A stretch of 64,000 bases of DNA from Roseomonas sp. OT10 (GCF_020991085.1 NZ_CP087719.1:5211001-5275000); one strand, 5' to 3'. Positions 1 through 8,641 are shown, numbered from the stretch's first letter. The notes: generated by a model not told the origin, from the sequence alone. Numbers and translations are program-made.

Positions 1-534
1 GCCGCGCCGGGCGAGTTCTCCTACGGCAGCACCGGCACGGGCGGGGCGCTGCAGCTCGTCAGCCTGCTCTTCCTGAAGGCCGCCGGGTTGAAGATGGAGG
101 AGATTCCCTATCGCGGCAGCGCGCCCACGGCGCAGGACCTCGTCGCCGGCCGGCTCGGCATGCTCTACGACGCGGGCGTCACCGCCTTCCCGCTGGCCCA
201 GGGCGGCCAGGCGCGGGCGCTGGCGGTCTCCTCGGCCGAGCGGTCGAAGGTGATGCCGGACGTGCCCACCATCGGCGAGGCGGGCTTCCCGGCCGCCACC
301 TTCAGCGTCTGGCAGGGCATCCTGGCCCCGGCCGGCACGCCGCAGCCGATCGTCGACCGTCTCCGGCAGGAGGTCGCCGCGATCCTGGCCGAGGGCAGCC
401 TGCGCCAGCGCTTCGCCGAGCTGGGCGCCGAGCGCATCATCACCAACACCCCTGCCGAGGCACGGCAGTACGTCGATGCCGAGATGGACCGCTGGGCCCG
501 CGTGCTGCGCGAGGCCGGCATCCAGCCGCAATGA
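1..534 (+). CDS. Bug/TctC-family tripartite tricarboxylate receptor, 3' part
   Basis: The reading frame is open from the first base, so the start lies before the window and only the last 177 residues are seen. The visible part has the hallmarks of the C-terminal half of Bug receptors: a PYRGSAP segment that lines the ligand site, the stretch ending in DVPTIGEAG, and a final helix with many charged residues. These periplasmic proteins bind small carboxylates and either feed TctAB-type permeases or act as sensors. No permease is adjacent. It is followed after 11 bp by an HMG-CoA-lyase-like gene, so the receptor, lyase, CoA transferase and a second receptor probably form one catabolic transcription unit. 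The ligand cannot be told from sequence. Confidence 0.9.
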   Translation, partial: AAPGEFSYGSTGTGGALQLVSLLFLKAAGLKMEEIPYRGSAPTAQDLVAGRLGMLYDAGVTAFPLAQGGQARALAVSSAERSKVMPDVPTIGEAGFPAATFSVWQGILAPAGTPQPIVDRLRQEVAAILAEGSLRQRFAELGAERIITNTPAEARQYVDAEMDRWARVLREAGIQPQ

Positions 535-545
535 GGAACCCGCCC

Positions 546-1580
546 ATGTCCGCCATCCTGGCCAGCCCCATCCTGGTGAGCGAGGTCGGCCCGCGCGACG
601 GGCTGCAATCGATCCACCGCACCATGCCCACCGAGGCCAAGATCCGCTGGGTGCGGGCGCTCGCCGCCGCCGGGCTGCGCGAGATCGAGGTCGGCTCCTT
701 CGTCAACCCGAAGCGCCTGCCGCAGATGGCCGACGCGGCCGAGGTGGTGCGCGCGGCGCGGGAGATTCCCGGCATCACCGTGCTGGCCCTGGCCCCGAAC
801 CTGAAGGGCGTCCAGGGCGCGGCGGCGGCCGGGGCGCACAAGGTCACCATGCCCGTCTCCGCCTCCAACGAGCACAGCCTCGCCAATATCGGCGTCTCCA
901 CCGACCGCGCCATCGAGCAGGTGGCGGAGGCCGTCGCCTGGTGCGCCACCCTGCCGGAGGACGCGCGCCCGGCGATCGAGGTCGGCATCGCCACCGCCTT
1001 CGGCTGCACCATCTCCGGCCCCGTCGCCGAGGACCGCGTGATCGACATCGCCGTGCGGCTGGCCGCCGCGGGCGCGGAGAGCGTCGGCCTCTCCGACGGC
1101 GTGGGCTACGCCAACCCGGCGCAGGTGCGGCGCCTGTTCACGCGGCTGATCGCGGAGCTGGGCGACAAGGCCGGCGGCGCGCACCTGCACAACACGCGCG
1201 GCCAGGGTCTGGCCAACGTCGTCGCCGCGCTGGAGGCGGGGGCGACCACCTTCGACGCCTCGCAGGGCGGCATCGGCGGCTGCCCCTACTCCCCCGGCGC
1301 CACGGGCAACATCGTCACCGAGGACCTGGTCTGGATGCTGGAGGCGATGGGCCACGACACGGGCGTGGATCTGGACGGCCTCGCCGCCGCGCGGCGCATC
1401 CTGGCGGAATCCCTGCCGGGCGAGGCGCTCTATGGCCACCTGCCGGATGTCGGCACGGAGAAGGGCTTCCGCTACGCCGCGCGGGGGCCGGTTCCGGAGG
1501 GGACGGGGCGGGCGCATCCCGGCGGCGCCGCCTGCCAGCCTTCCGGCAAGGAGATCGCGGGCAAGGGGATCGCAGCATGA
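546..1580 (+). CDS. Hydroxymethylglutaryl-CoA lyase family protein
   Basis: This is a 344-residue TIM-barrel protein of the DRE-TIM family. It carries the N-terminal GPRDGLQ catalytic and metal motif near residue 16, an HLHNTRG metal-binding segment, and the conserved loop with the catalytic cysteine in GGCPYSPGATGN. Family members cleave HMG-CoA or related 3-hydroxy-3-methyl-acyl-CoA thioesters to acetyl-CoA plus a keto acid. The ATG at 546 was preferred over the one at 531 because the conserved barrel begins just after it. The gene overlaps the next one by four bases (ATGA), so translation is probably coupled to the CoA transferase. That suggests a pathway in which an acid is activated to its CoA thioester and then cleaved. 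The C-terminus is about 30 residues longer than usual. Confidence 0.88.
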   Translation: MSAILASPILVSEVGPRDGLQSIHRTMPTEAKIRWVRALAAAGLREIEVGSFVNPKRLPQMADAAEVVRAAREIPGITVLALAPNLKGVQGAAAAGAHKVTMPVSASNEHSLANIGVSTDRAIEQVAEAVAWCATLPEDARPAIEVGIATAFGCTISGPVAEDRVIDIAVRLAAAGAESVGLSDGVGYANPAQVRRLFTRLIAELGDKAGGAHLHNTRGQGLANVVAALEAGATTFDASQGGIGGCPYSPGATGNIVTEDLVWMLEAMGHDTGVDLDGLAAARRILAESLPGEALYGHLPDVGTEKGFRYAARGPVPEGTGRAHPGGAACQPSGKEIAGKGIAA

Positions 1581-2761
1581 GCGCCGACGCCGCCCCGCTG
1601 CCGCTCGACGGCGTGCGGGTGATCGAGTTCTCGCACATGGTGATGGGCCCGACCTGCGGCCTCATCCTGGCCGACCTGGGCGCGGAGGTGATCAAGGTGG
1701 AGCCGCGCGGCAAGGGCGACCGCACGCGCTACCTGACCAGCAGCGGCACCGGCTTCTTCGCCGCCTTCTCGCGCAACAAGAAGAGCGTGCAGCTCGACAC
1801 GGACGACGCGGCCGACCTCGCGACGCTGAAGGCGCTGATCGACACCGCCGACGTGGTGATCGAGAACTTCCGCCCCGGCGGGCTGGAGGCGAAGGGCCTC
1901 GGCTACGCGGCGCTGTCGCGGACCAACCCCGGGCTGATCTACTGCTCGCTGAAGGGCTTCCTCTCCGGCCCCTACGAAAAGCGTACCGCGCTGGACGAGG
2001 TGGTGCAGATGATGTCCGGCCTCGCCGCCATGACCGGCCCGCCCGGCCGGCCGCTGCGCGCGGGCGCGCCGGTGAACGACATGATGGGCGGCATGTTCGG
2101 CGCCATCGCCATCCTCGCCGCGCTGCGCCAGCGCGACCTGACCGGGAAGGGCCAGCACGTCCAGTCCAGCCTGTTCGAGAACGCGGCCTTCCTCGTCTCC
2201 ACCCACATGCTGCAGCAGGCGATCACCGGCGTCGCGCCGCCCTCCATGGCGGCGGGCAAGCGCGCCTGGGGCGTCTACGACATCTTCACCACCGCCGACG
2301 GCGTGCAGCTCTTCATCGGCGTCGTCACCGACCGGCAGTGGGAGATCTTCACCCGCGAGCTGGCGGAGCCGGCGCTGCTCGACCCGCGCTGGGCCACCAA
2401 CACGCTGCGCGCCGAGGGGCGCGAGACGCTGATCCCGCTGGTGCAGACGCTGGTGGGCCAGCGCGACCTCGCCACGCTGGAGGCGATGTGCGAGCGCGCC
2501 GGCCTGCCCTTCGCCCGCATCGTGCAGCCGGGCGACCTGTACGACGACCGCCACCTGCAGGAGAGCGGCGGCCTGCTGCCGCTGACCCTGTCGGACGGGC
2601 GGAGCACCAGCGTCCCGGCCCTGCCCATCCAGTTCGGCGACCGCCGGCTGGGCGTGCGCCACGACCTGCCCGCCCCCGGCCAGCACGATGCCGAGGTGCT
2701 GGGCGCGCTGCCGCGCGGCGGGGCCGCGCCGTCGCCGGCGGACACCGTCGCGGAGGGCTGA
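1577..2761 (+). CDS. CaiB/BaiF family CoA transferase (type III)
   Basis: The 394-residue product begins with the typical family III opening (LPLDGVRVIEFSHMVMGP), followed by the GAEVIKVEP segment and the NDMMGG region that carries the catalytic aspartate. Members move CoA between organic acids without a ping-pong acyl-phosphate. The start overlaps the stop of the lyase gene by ATGA, which argues for a shared transcript and a shared substrate. A Bug receptor lies on each side, so the unit likely takes up a carboxylate, activates it and cleaves it. The exact acid (succinate, formate, itaconate-like or other) is not decided by the sequence. Confidence 0.92.
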   Translation: MSADAAPLPLDGVRVIEFSHMVMGPTCGLILADLGAEVIKVEPRGKGDRTRYLTSSGTGFFAAFSRNKKSVQLDTDDAADLATLKALIDTADVVIENFRPGGLEAKGLGYAALSRTNPGLIYCSLKGFLSGPYEKRTALDEVVQMMSGLAAMTGPPGRPLRAGAPVNDMMGGMFGAIAILAALRQRDLTGKGQHVQSSLFENAAFLVSTHMLQQAITGVAPPSMAAGKRAWGVYDIFTTADGVQLFIGVVTDRQWEIFTRELAEPALLDPRWATNTLRAEGRETLIPLVQTLVGQRDLATLEAMCERAGLPFARIVQPGDLYDDRHLQESGGLLPLTLSDGRSTSVPALPIQFGDRRLGVRHDLPAPGQHDAEVLGALPRGGAAPSPADTVAEG

Positions 2762-2850
2762 CGCGACGCGAGGAACGGGCGGGCCGGACGCGCTCCGGCC
2801 CGGACGGGAAGCACCCGGGGCCGGTCTCCGGGTGCAAACGACGAGAGGAA

Positions 2851-3828
2851 ATGGACATGCACCGCCGTCATCTGCTGCGCGGGGCCGCCGCCCTGCCACT
2901 GCTTCCCGCCCTCGCGCGCGCCCAGGCCGCCTGGCCGGACCGGCCGGTCCGCCTGATCGTCCCCTATCCGCCGGGCGGCGGGACGGACGTGATCTCGCGC
3001 GAGGTGGGCAACCGCCTCACCGCCGCGATGGGCTGGACCGTGGTGGTGGAGAACCGTCCGGGCGCCGGTGGCAACATCGGCATCGACGTCGTGGCCAAGG
3101 CCACCGACGGGCACACGATCGGCATGGGCCAGACCTCGAACCTGGCGATCAACCCGACGCTCTACGCCGCCAACATCCCCTACCAGCCGCTGCGCGACCT
3201 GGCGCTGGTCTCGCTGGTGGCGGTGCAGCCGAACGTGCTGGTGGTGGCGAAGGGGGCGCGCTTCCGCAGCCTCGCCGACGTGATCGCGGCGGCGAAGGAG
3301 AAGCCCGGCGCGCTGACGGCCGGCCATCCCGGCAGCGGCACGGTGGGCCATCTCTCGTCGGAGATGATCGCCCAGCGGGCCGGAGTGGAGCTGACCATCG
3401 TGCCCTATCGCGGCGCGGCGCAGCTCACCAACGACCTGCTGGCCGGGCGCGTGGACCTCTACTCCGCCAACCCGCTGGCGGTCCGCGGCATGCTGGAATC
3501 GGGCGACCTGCGCGCGCTGGCCGTGACCTCGGCCGAGCGGATGCCCTCGCTCCCCCAGGTGCCGACGGTCGCGGAATCCGGCTTCCCCGGCTTCGAGGCG
3601 GTGAACTGGACCGGGCTGGTCGGCCCGGCCCAGATGCCGGCCGAGGTGGTGGCCAAGGTCAATGCGGCGATGCGGCGCGTGCTGACCGACCCGGCCGTGA
3701 TCGAGCGCCTCGCGGCCGAGGGCGCCACGCCGCGCCCCTCCACCCCCGAGGAGTTCCGCACCTTCCTGGCCGCCGAGATCGAGAAGTGGGGCAAGGTGGT
3801 GCGCGAGGGCAACGTGCAGGTCGGCTGA
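2851..3828 (+). CDS. Bug/TctC-family tripartite tricarboxylate receptor
   Basis: This is a 325-residue periplasmic binding protein. The N-terminus has a twin-arginine-like opening (HRRHLLRG), a hydrophobic stretch and an ALARAQA cleavage region. The mature part starts with the family's WPDRPVRLIVPYPPGGGTD signature and contains the IVPYRGAAQ ligand loop. The start at 2851 is preceded by a good ribosome site (gagagg); ATG 2857 is an alternative. It lies 89 bp after the CoA transferase and upstream of an alcohol dehydrogenase. No cognate TctAB permease is nearby, so it may be an orphan receptor served by a permease elsewhere. Confidence 0.93.
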   Translation: MDMHRRHLLRGAAALPLLPALARAQAAWPDRPVRLIVPYPPGGGTDVISREVGNRLTAAMGWTVVVENRPGAGGNIGIDVVAKATDGHTIGMGQTSNLAINPTLYAANIPYQPLRDLALVSLVAVQPNVLVVAKGARFRSLADVIAAAKEKPGALTAGHPGSGTVGHLSSEMIAQRAGVELTIVPYRGAAQLTNDLLAGRVDLYSANPLAVRGMLESGDLRALAVTSAERMPSLPQVPTVAESGFPGFEAVNWTGLVGPAQMPAEVVAKVNAAMRRVLTDPAVIERLAAEGATPRPSTPEEFRTFLAAEIEKWGKVVREGNVQVG

Positions 3829-3862
3829 GCCGGCGGGATCGCCCCCCGCGCCGCCCGCCGGC
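3829..3862 (+). terminator. Possible hairpin after the Bug receptor gene
   Basis: Directly after the stop codon there is a perfect 9-bp inverted repeat, GCCGGCGGG and CCCGCCGGC, separated by 16 bases. There is no T-run behind it, so it is only a weak candidate for an intrinsic terminator. It could equally be an RNA 3'-end stabiliser. Confidence 0.3.
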
Positions 3863-3954
3863 ATCCGCACGGGAGGGCGGCGCGATTCCCGGTTTTCCGC
3901 GGGGTGGCCGCGGCGTATCCCTGTGCCGCGAGACGAACCGGAAGGAGGGAACGG

Positions 3955-5118
3955 ATGTCCACGGCGATCGCCTTGCCACGCATCCTGCGCATCGGCGGAG
4001 GGGCCCTGGCCGAGACGGCGGAGGTGCTCGGCCTGCTGGGCCTGTCACGCCCGCTGATCGTGACCGATCCGATGATGGTCCGCTTCGGCTTGGCCGAGCG
4101 GCTGCAGGGCGAGCTGAAGCGGGCGGGCATCGCGGCGGATGTCTTCTCCGACACGGTCCCCGAGCCCGACAGCGACGCGGTGGACCGCGCCCAGGCGGCG
4201 GTGCTGGCCGGGGATTACGATTCTCTCGTCGCCCTCGGCGGTGGCTCGCCCATCGACACCGCCAAGGCCGTCGCGGTGCTGGCGAAGCAGGGCGGGCGGA
4301 TGCGCGACCACAAGGCGCCGGCGGTGAATGCCGGCCCGGCCCTGCCGGTGATCGGCATCCCCACCACCGCCGGCACGGGGTCGGAGGCGACGCGCTTCAC
4401 CGTGGTGACGGACAGCGAGACGCACGAGAAGATGCTCTGCATCGGCCCGTCCTTCCTGCCGGTCGCGGCCATCGTGGACTACGAGCTGACGCTGACCTGC
4501 CCGCCGCGCCTGACCGCCGATACGGGGGTGGATGCGCTGACGCACGCGATCGAGGCCTATGTCTCGCGCCGGGCCAACCCCTTCTCCGACACCTTCGCGC
4601 TCTCCGCCATGCGGGCCATCGCCGGCAACCTGCGCCGCGCCTATCGCGACGGCGGCGACCGCGCGGCGCGCGAAGCGCTGATGTTCGGCGCGACCCAGGC
4701 CGGCATCGCTTTCTCCAACAGCTCCGTCGCGCTGGTGCACGGCATGTCGCGCCCGATCGGGGCGCATTTCCACGTCCCCCACGGCCTGTCCAACGCCATG
4801 CTGCTGCCGTCGGTGACAGCCTATTCGGCGCCCGCCGCGACGCAACGCTACGCCGACTGCGCCCGCGCCATGGGTATCGCCGGGGCGGGCCTGCGCGACG
4901 GCGACGCCGTGGCCGCGTTGCTGGACGAGCTGCGCGCGCTGAACGCCGACCTCGCCGTCCCGGGCCCGCGCGCCTGGGGCATCGACCCGGCGCAGTGGGA
5001 AGCCCTGCTGCCGACCATGGCGGCACAGGCACTGGCCTCGGGCTCGCCCGCCAACAACCCGCTCGTGCCGGATGCGGACGAGATCCAGGAGCTCTACGCC
5101 CGGGTCTGGGCCGCTTGA
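3955..5118 (+). CDS. Iron-containing alcohol dehydrogenase
   Basis: This 387-residue protein has the family III dehydrogenase layout. An N-terminal dinucleotide-binding half carries the GGGSPIDTAK motif near residue 97, and a helical half carries metal-ligand segments including DTGVDALTHAIEAY and a later histidine in VHGMSRPIGAHF. Members oxidise alcohols or reduce aldehydes with NAD(P). The start at 3955 is supported by the ribosome site ggaggga placed 7 bases upstream. The longer reading frame from 3904 has no such site. It lies 126 bp after the Bug receptor and may belong to the same catabolic region. Its TGA stop coincides with the left edge of a dispersed repeat element. Confidence 0.93.
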   Translation: MSTAIALPRILRIGGGALAETAEVLGLLGLSRPLIVTDPMMVRFGLAERLQGELKRAGIAADVFSDTVPEPDSDAVDRAQAAVLAGDYDSLVALGGGSPIDTAKAVAVLAKQGGRMRDHKAPAVNAGPALPVIGIPTTAGTGSEATRFTVVTDSETHEKMLCIGPSFLPVAAIVDYELTLTCPPRLTADTGVDALTHAIEAYVSRRANPFSDTFALSAMRAIAGNLRRAYRDGGDRAAREALMFGATQAGIAFSNSSVALVHGMSRPIGAHFHVPHGLSNAMLLPSVTAYSAPAATQRYADCARAMGIAGAGLRDGDAVAALLDELRALNADLAVPGPRAWGIDPAQWEALLPTMAAQALASGSPANNPLVPDADEIQELYARVWAA

Positions 5119-5537
5119 TACGGATGGCGGGATGACCTGGCCGGTCGCGCTATGGTGTTCCGGCAGCGGCACCGGGAGGGGACGCCGTCCCCTCCCGGAC
5201 CCTCCCCTGCCGGGGCCACAAGCGGGCCCCGGTCCCCGCTGGGAGTCTGGTGCTTCCGGTAGGCGTCAGCCTGCGGGCTGATCCCGGGGAAAGCGCGGAC
5301 AGGCGGGACTCCAGAATAGCTTTGAAGGCATCAGCGAGTGCGGCGGCCGGTCCCGCCGAGGAGCATGGCTCCTCGGCGCTGTGACCCCGTGTCAGGCTGT
5401 CCCGCGGCAGCGCCCTTCGGGTCCAGGGCCCGCAGGGTCCTGGCGGAGTGGGGGTATCGGGGGCGAGGCAGAGCCTTGCCCCCGGGCCACGAGCGCGCCC
5501 CGCGCTGGCATGGATCAACGCATCACGCCGCGCATAT
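5119..5537 (+). repeat. Dispersed multi-hairpin intergenic element, copy A
   Basis: About 419 bp directly after the dehydrogenase stop matches copies D and E along their length and copies B and C in part. It contains a 12-bp stem at 5172-5198 with a 3-base loop, a perfect 10-bp stem with a 3-base loop at 5355-5377 (arms GCCGAGGAGC and GCTCCTCGGC), and a near-palindrome just before its right end (GGGGGCGAGGC and GCCTTGCCCCC). The two ends resemble each other in inverted orientation, starting TACGGATGGCGGGAT on the left and, on the other strand, TATGCGCGGCGTGAT on the right. Short frames inside it are not genes. It looks like a non-autonomous mobile or structured RNA element. Confidence 0.8.
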
Positions 5538-5701
5538 GAGGCCGGGGGGCACCGCGCATCACCACGCGGAACCTGTACCGGGCCGGGACTTCGCCGCCGA
5601 TTCCGTGCGTGACCTACCGGGAGCCGGTCCCGGGCCGCAGCGGCCGGTTCCCCAGCGTCATCCCCGCGCACCTCGGCCTCGCCCGCCTGGCGGGGGGTGC
5701 G
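5538..5701. other. Spacer between repeat copy A and the MerR gene
   Basis: No gene, RNA or convincing hairpin terminator is visible in this GC-rich 164-bp spacer, which lies 3' of the minus-strand MerR gene. Confidence 0.5.
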
Positions 5702-6199
5702 TCAGGCGGCCTCCGGCCCGCCATGGCTCGGGTCCAGGCAATGGCCGTGGGCGTGGTCGGCCAGCGCCTCGACGATGCGGCAATGGCCGACCTGGCCGCC
5801 GTCGCAATCTCCGTCGAGCATGCGCTCCAGCTCCGCCTCCAGCGAGCGCAGCCGGGCGATGCGGGAGCGGGTGGCGGCAAGCTGCTGCCGCGCGACGGCA
5901 TGGGCTCCGGCGCAGGGGCTCTCCGCCCCGGCATCGGCGAGGCGCAGCAGGTCGCGGATCGCTGCCATGTCGAAGCCCATCTCCCGGGCGTGGCGCACGA
6001 AGGCCAGGCGGTGCAGGTGCGCGGGACCGTAGCTGCGCTGGTTGCCGGCGGTGCGGGCCGGCTCCGGCAGCAGCCCGGCCGCCTCGTAGTAGCGGATGGT
6101 GCGCACATTCACCCCGACCGCCGTGGCCAGGTCGCCGATGGAGAGGCGGCCCTGGACGGGGCGGGGCAGGGGGTCGGATGGCGTGGCATGGTCCGGCAT
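5702..6199 (-). CDS. MerR-family heavy-metal-responsive regulator (CadR/ZntR-like)
   Basis: This is a 165-residue protein. The winged-helix DNA-binding part starts near residue 19 (SIGDLATAVGVNVRTIRYYE), followed by the dimerisation helix. Four cysteines, at 96, 132, 140 and 154, lie in the metal-binding positions, with CDGGQVGHC near the C-terminus. Allowing for an N-terminal extension of about 19 residues, the first three fall close to the cysteines that bind cadmium in CadR-type proteins. The gene is divergent from a metal efflux ATPase whose promoter has the typical MerR layout, so it very likely activates that gene on metal binding. A histidine and cysteine tail (HAHGHC) may add metal contacts. 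Cd, Zn or Pb selectivity cannot be decided. Confidence 0.92.
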   Translation of the reverse strand: MPDHATPSDPLPRPVQGRLSIGDLATAVGVNVRTIRYYEAAGLLPEPARTAGNQRSYGPAHLHRLAFVRHAREMGFDMAAIRDLLRLADAGAESPCAGAHAVARQQLAATRSRIARLRSLEAELERMLDGDCDGGQVGHCRIVEALADHAHGHCLDPSHGGPEAA

Positions 6200-6205
6200 C
6201 GAACA

Positions 6206-6225
6206 AACCTCCCATGGCTGGAGCT
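6206..6225 (-). promoter_or_regulatory. Imperfect MerR-type dyad over the merR ribosome-binding site
   Basis: On the minus strand the sequence AGCTCCAG-CCA-TGGGAGGT sits immediately upstream of the regulator's start codon and includes its GGGAGG ribosome site. It resembles the perfect dyad of the ATPase promoter (ACCTCCAG-TGG-CTGGAGGT). It could let the regulator limit its own expression. Binding is an inference from similarity only. Confidence 0.4.
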
Positions 6226-6275
6226 TCTATCTGGGGCCTTCCGCCGTCCGGGCCAAGCCGGCGCCCAATACCCCC

Positions 6276-6306
6276 TTGAACCTCCAGTGGCTGGAGGTCC
6301 CATAAC
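6276..6306 (+). promoter_or_regulatory. MerR-controlled promoter of the metal efflux ATPase
   Basis: A -35 element TTGAAC (6276-6281) and a -10 element CATAAC (6301-6306) are separated by 19 bp, the overlong spacer that MerR-family activators need. The spacer carries a perfect hyphenated dyad, ACCTCCAG-TGG-CTGGAGGT (6280-6298). This is the known architecture for zntA, cadA and copA promoters. Transcription would begin near 6313. Confidence 0.8.
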
Positions 6307-6331
6307 CCCGGCCATGACAAGCGAGGCGAGC

Positions 6332-8641
6332 ATGGCGGATTCCGGCGGGCCGGGCACGGCGCTGTCCTGGCGGGTGGAAGGCATGGACTGCGCCTCCTGC
6401 GTCGCGAAGGTGGAGCGGGCGGTGAGCCGGCTGCCGGGGGTGCGCGACGTGCGGGTGAACCTGATGGCCGAGCGGCTCAGCCTCCTGGCCGAGGATGCCG
6501 GGTCCGGGGCGGCGGTGGAGGAGCGGGTCCGGGCCCTGGGCTATACCCCGACCCGCCTCGCCGCGGCGGGGTCGGCCGAGGCGGGCGGGGAGGCGGCCGG
6601 CCACGGTCATGGCCGCGCGCCGCATCCTGACCACGGCCACGACCATGGTCACAGCCACGACCACGACCGCCATGGCCCCGGCCATGCCGCGCCCGCCGAC
6701 GCCCACGGCCATGCCGCCGGCCTGGCGCACGGGCACGACCATGGCGCGGAGGAGCCGCCCGGCACCCCCTGGTGGCGCAGCGGCAAGGCCCGGCTGGTCT
6801 TCCTGCTCGGCGGGCTGGTCGCGGCCGCCTGGCTGCTGTCCCATCTCTGGCCGGCGGCGTCCTTCTGGTTCTACCTCGCCGCGACCCTGGCCGGGCTCTG
6901 GCCCTTTGGTCGGCGGGCGGTGGCGCTCGCCCGCGCCGGCTCGCCCTTCTCCATCGAGACGCTGATGTCCGTCGCTGCGCTGGGCGCCGTCGCCATCGGC
7001 GCGGTGGAGGAGGCGGCGCTGGTGGTCTTCCTCTTCGCCCTGGGTGAGCTGCTGGAGAACGTGGCGGCCAGCCAGGCCCGCGCCGGCATCCGCGCCCTGG
7101 TCGCGCTGATCCCCCGCACCGCCCAGCGCGAGGGGCCGGGCGGTGCGCCGGAGGAGGTGCCCGCCACGGCGCTGCGTCCCGGCGACACGGTGATCGTGCG
7201 TCCCGGCGACCGCGTCCCCTGCGACGGGGAGATCCTGGAGGGCCGCTCGGCGCTGGATGAGAGCGCCGTGACCGGGGAGAGCGTCCCCGTCTCGCGCGGA
7301 CCGGGCGAGGCGGTGGTGGCCGGTGCGATCAACGCCGAGGGGATGCTGCGCGTGCGGGTGACGCACGGCGCGTCGGACAACACCCTGGCCCGCATCGTGC
7401 GGATGGTGGAGGAGGCCACGGCCTCCCGCGCCCCGACCCAGCGCTTCGTCGAGCGCTTCGCCCGCTGGTGGACCCCGGCGGCCATGGCCGCGGCGGCGCT
7501 CACCATGCTGGTGCCGCCGCTGCTGCTTGGCGGGGAATGGGCGGTCTGGATCTATCGCGGCCTTGCCCTGCTGCTGGTGGCCTGCCCCTGCGCCCTGGTC
7601 ATCTCCATCCCCGCCGCGATGGCCTCCGGCCTCTCGGCCGGGGCGCGGCGCGGGCTGCTGGTGAAGGGCGGCGCGGCGCTGGAGGCGATCGGCGCCGCCC
7701 GCCGCATCGCCTTCGACAAGACCGGCACCCTGACGCTGGGCCGGCCGCGCGTGACCGACCTGCTGCCGCTGGCCGGGCAGGACCGGCGCGAGGCGCTGCG
7801 GCTGGCGGCGGCGGTGGAGCAGGGCTCCTCCCACCCGCTGGCGCGCGCCATCCTGGCGGCGGCCGAGGCCGAGGGGATCGGCACGCTGCCCGCCCTCGCC
7901 GAGGCCGGGGCGGTGGCCGGGCGCGCGGCGACGGGGCGGGTGGAGGGACGGTCGATCGCCATCGGCAGCCCCCGCCATGCCGCCGAATCCGGCGCTCCGC
8001 TGGATGCCGCCGCCGGGGCCGCCACGGAGGCGCTGGAGGCAGAGGGCAAGACCGTCACCGTGCTGCTGCTGGATGGGCGCGCCGCCGCGCTGATCGCGCT
8101 GCGCGACGAGCCGCGCCCGGAGGCCGCCGAGGGCCTCGCCGCGCTGCGCCGCCTGGGGGTGGAGACGGTGATGCTGACCGGCGACAACCCGCGCACCGCC
8201 CAGGCCATCGGCGCGGCGCTGGGGATCGAGGCGCGGGCCGGGCTGCTGCCGGAGGACAAGCTGCGCGAGATCCGGACGATGGCGGCGCAGGGCCCGGTGG
8301 CCATGGTGGGGGATGGCATCAACGACGCGCCCGCCCTGGCCGCGGCCTCCGTCGGCATCGCCATGGGCGGCGGCACCGACGTGGCGCTGGAGGCGGCGGA
8401 CGCGGCGCTGCTGCGCGGCCGGGTGACGGGGGTGGCCGAGCTGGTGGCGCTGTCCCGCGCCACCCTGGCCAACATGCGCCAGAACGTGGCGGTGGCGATC
8501 GGGCTGAAGCTGGTGCTGCTGGTCACCACCCTGCTGGGCATCACCGGCCTCTGGCCCGCGATCCTGGCCGATACCGGCGCGACCGTGCTGGTCACCCTGA
8601 ACGCGCTGCGCCTGCTGGCCTGGCGGCCGCGGGACGCGTGA
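6332..8641 (+). CDS. Heavy-metal-translocating P1B-type ATPase (Zn/Cd/Pb exporter)
   Basis: The 769-residue product pumps divalent soft metals out of the cytoplasm using ATP. Residues 17-23 (GMDCASC) form a heavy-metal-associated domain. A linker around residues 85-145 is very rich in HGH and HDH repeats and probably binds metal. The membrane core has the CPC motif at C418 and C420, the phosphorylated aspartate in DKTGTLT at D462, the HP dipeptide of the nucleotide domain, and GDGINDAP near residue 661. The CPCALVISIP context and C-terminal DTGATVLVTLNALRLL fit ZntA/CadA rather than copper pumps. ATG 6314 is also possible, but it would leave almost no leader after the predicted transcription start, and 6332 has a GAGG ribosome site. 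Confidence 0.95.
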   Translation: MADSGGPGTALSWRVEGMDCASCVAKVERAVSRLPGVRDVRVNLMAERLSLLAEDAGSGAAVEERVRALGYTPTRLAAAGSAEAGGEAAGHGHGRAPHPDHGHDHGHSHDHDRHGPGHAAPADAHGHAAGLAHGHDHGAEEPPGTPWWRSGKARLVFLLGGLVAAAWLLSHLWPAASFWFYLAATLAGLWPFGRRAVALARAGSPFSIETLMSVAALGAVAIGAVEEAALVVFLFALGELLENVAASQARAGIRALVALIPRTAQREGPGGAPEEVPATALRPGDTVIVRPGDRVPCDGEILEGRSALDESAVTGESVPVSRGPGEAVVAGAINAEGMLRVRVTHGASDNTLARIVRMVEEATASRAPTQRFVERFARWWTPAAMAAAALTMLVPPLLLGGEWAVWIYRGLALLLVACPCALVISIPAAMASGLSAGARRGLLVKGGAALEAIGAARRIAFDKTGTLTLGRPRVTDLLPLAGQDRREALRLAAAVEQGSSHPLARAILAAAEAEGIGTLPALAEAGAVAGRAATGRVEGRSIAIGSPRHAAESGAPLDAAAGAATEALEAEGKTVTVLLLDGRAAALIALRDEPRPEAAEGLAALRRLGVETVMLTGDNPRTAQAIGAALGIEARAGLLPEDKLREIRTMAAQGPVAMVGDGINDAPALAAASVGIAMGGGTDVALEAADAALLRGRVTGVAELVALSRATLANMRQNVAVAIGLKLVLLVTTLLGITGLWPAILADTGATVLVTLNALRLLAWRPRDA

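Noticed and set aside
5338-5537. Short frames within the repeats (for example PPRSMAPRR...VLAEWGY, also in copy E)
   Set aside because: The similar peptide in copies A and E comes from DNA similarity of the element. Frames are not kept in all copies and there is no ribosome site.
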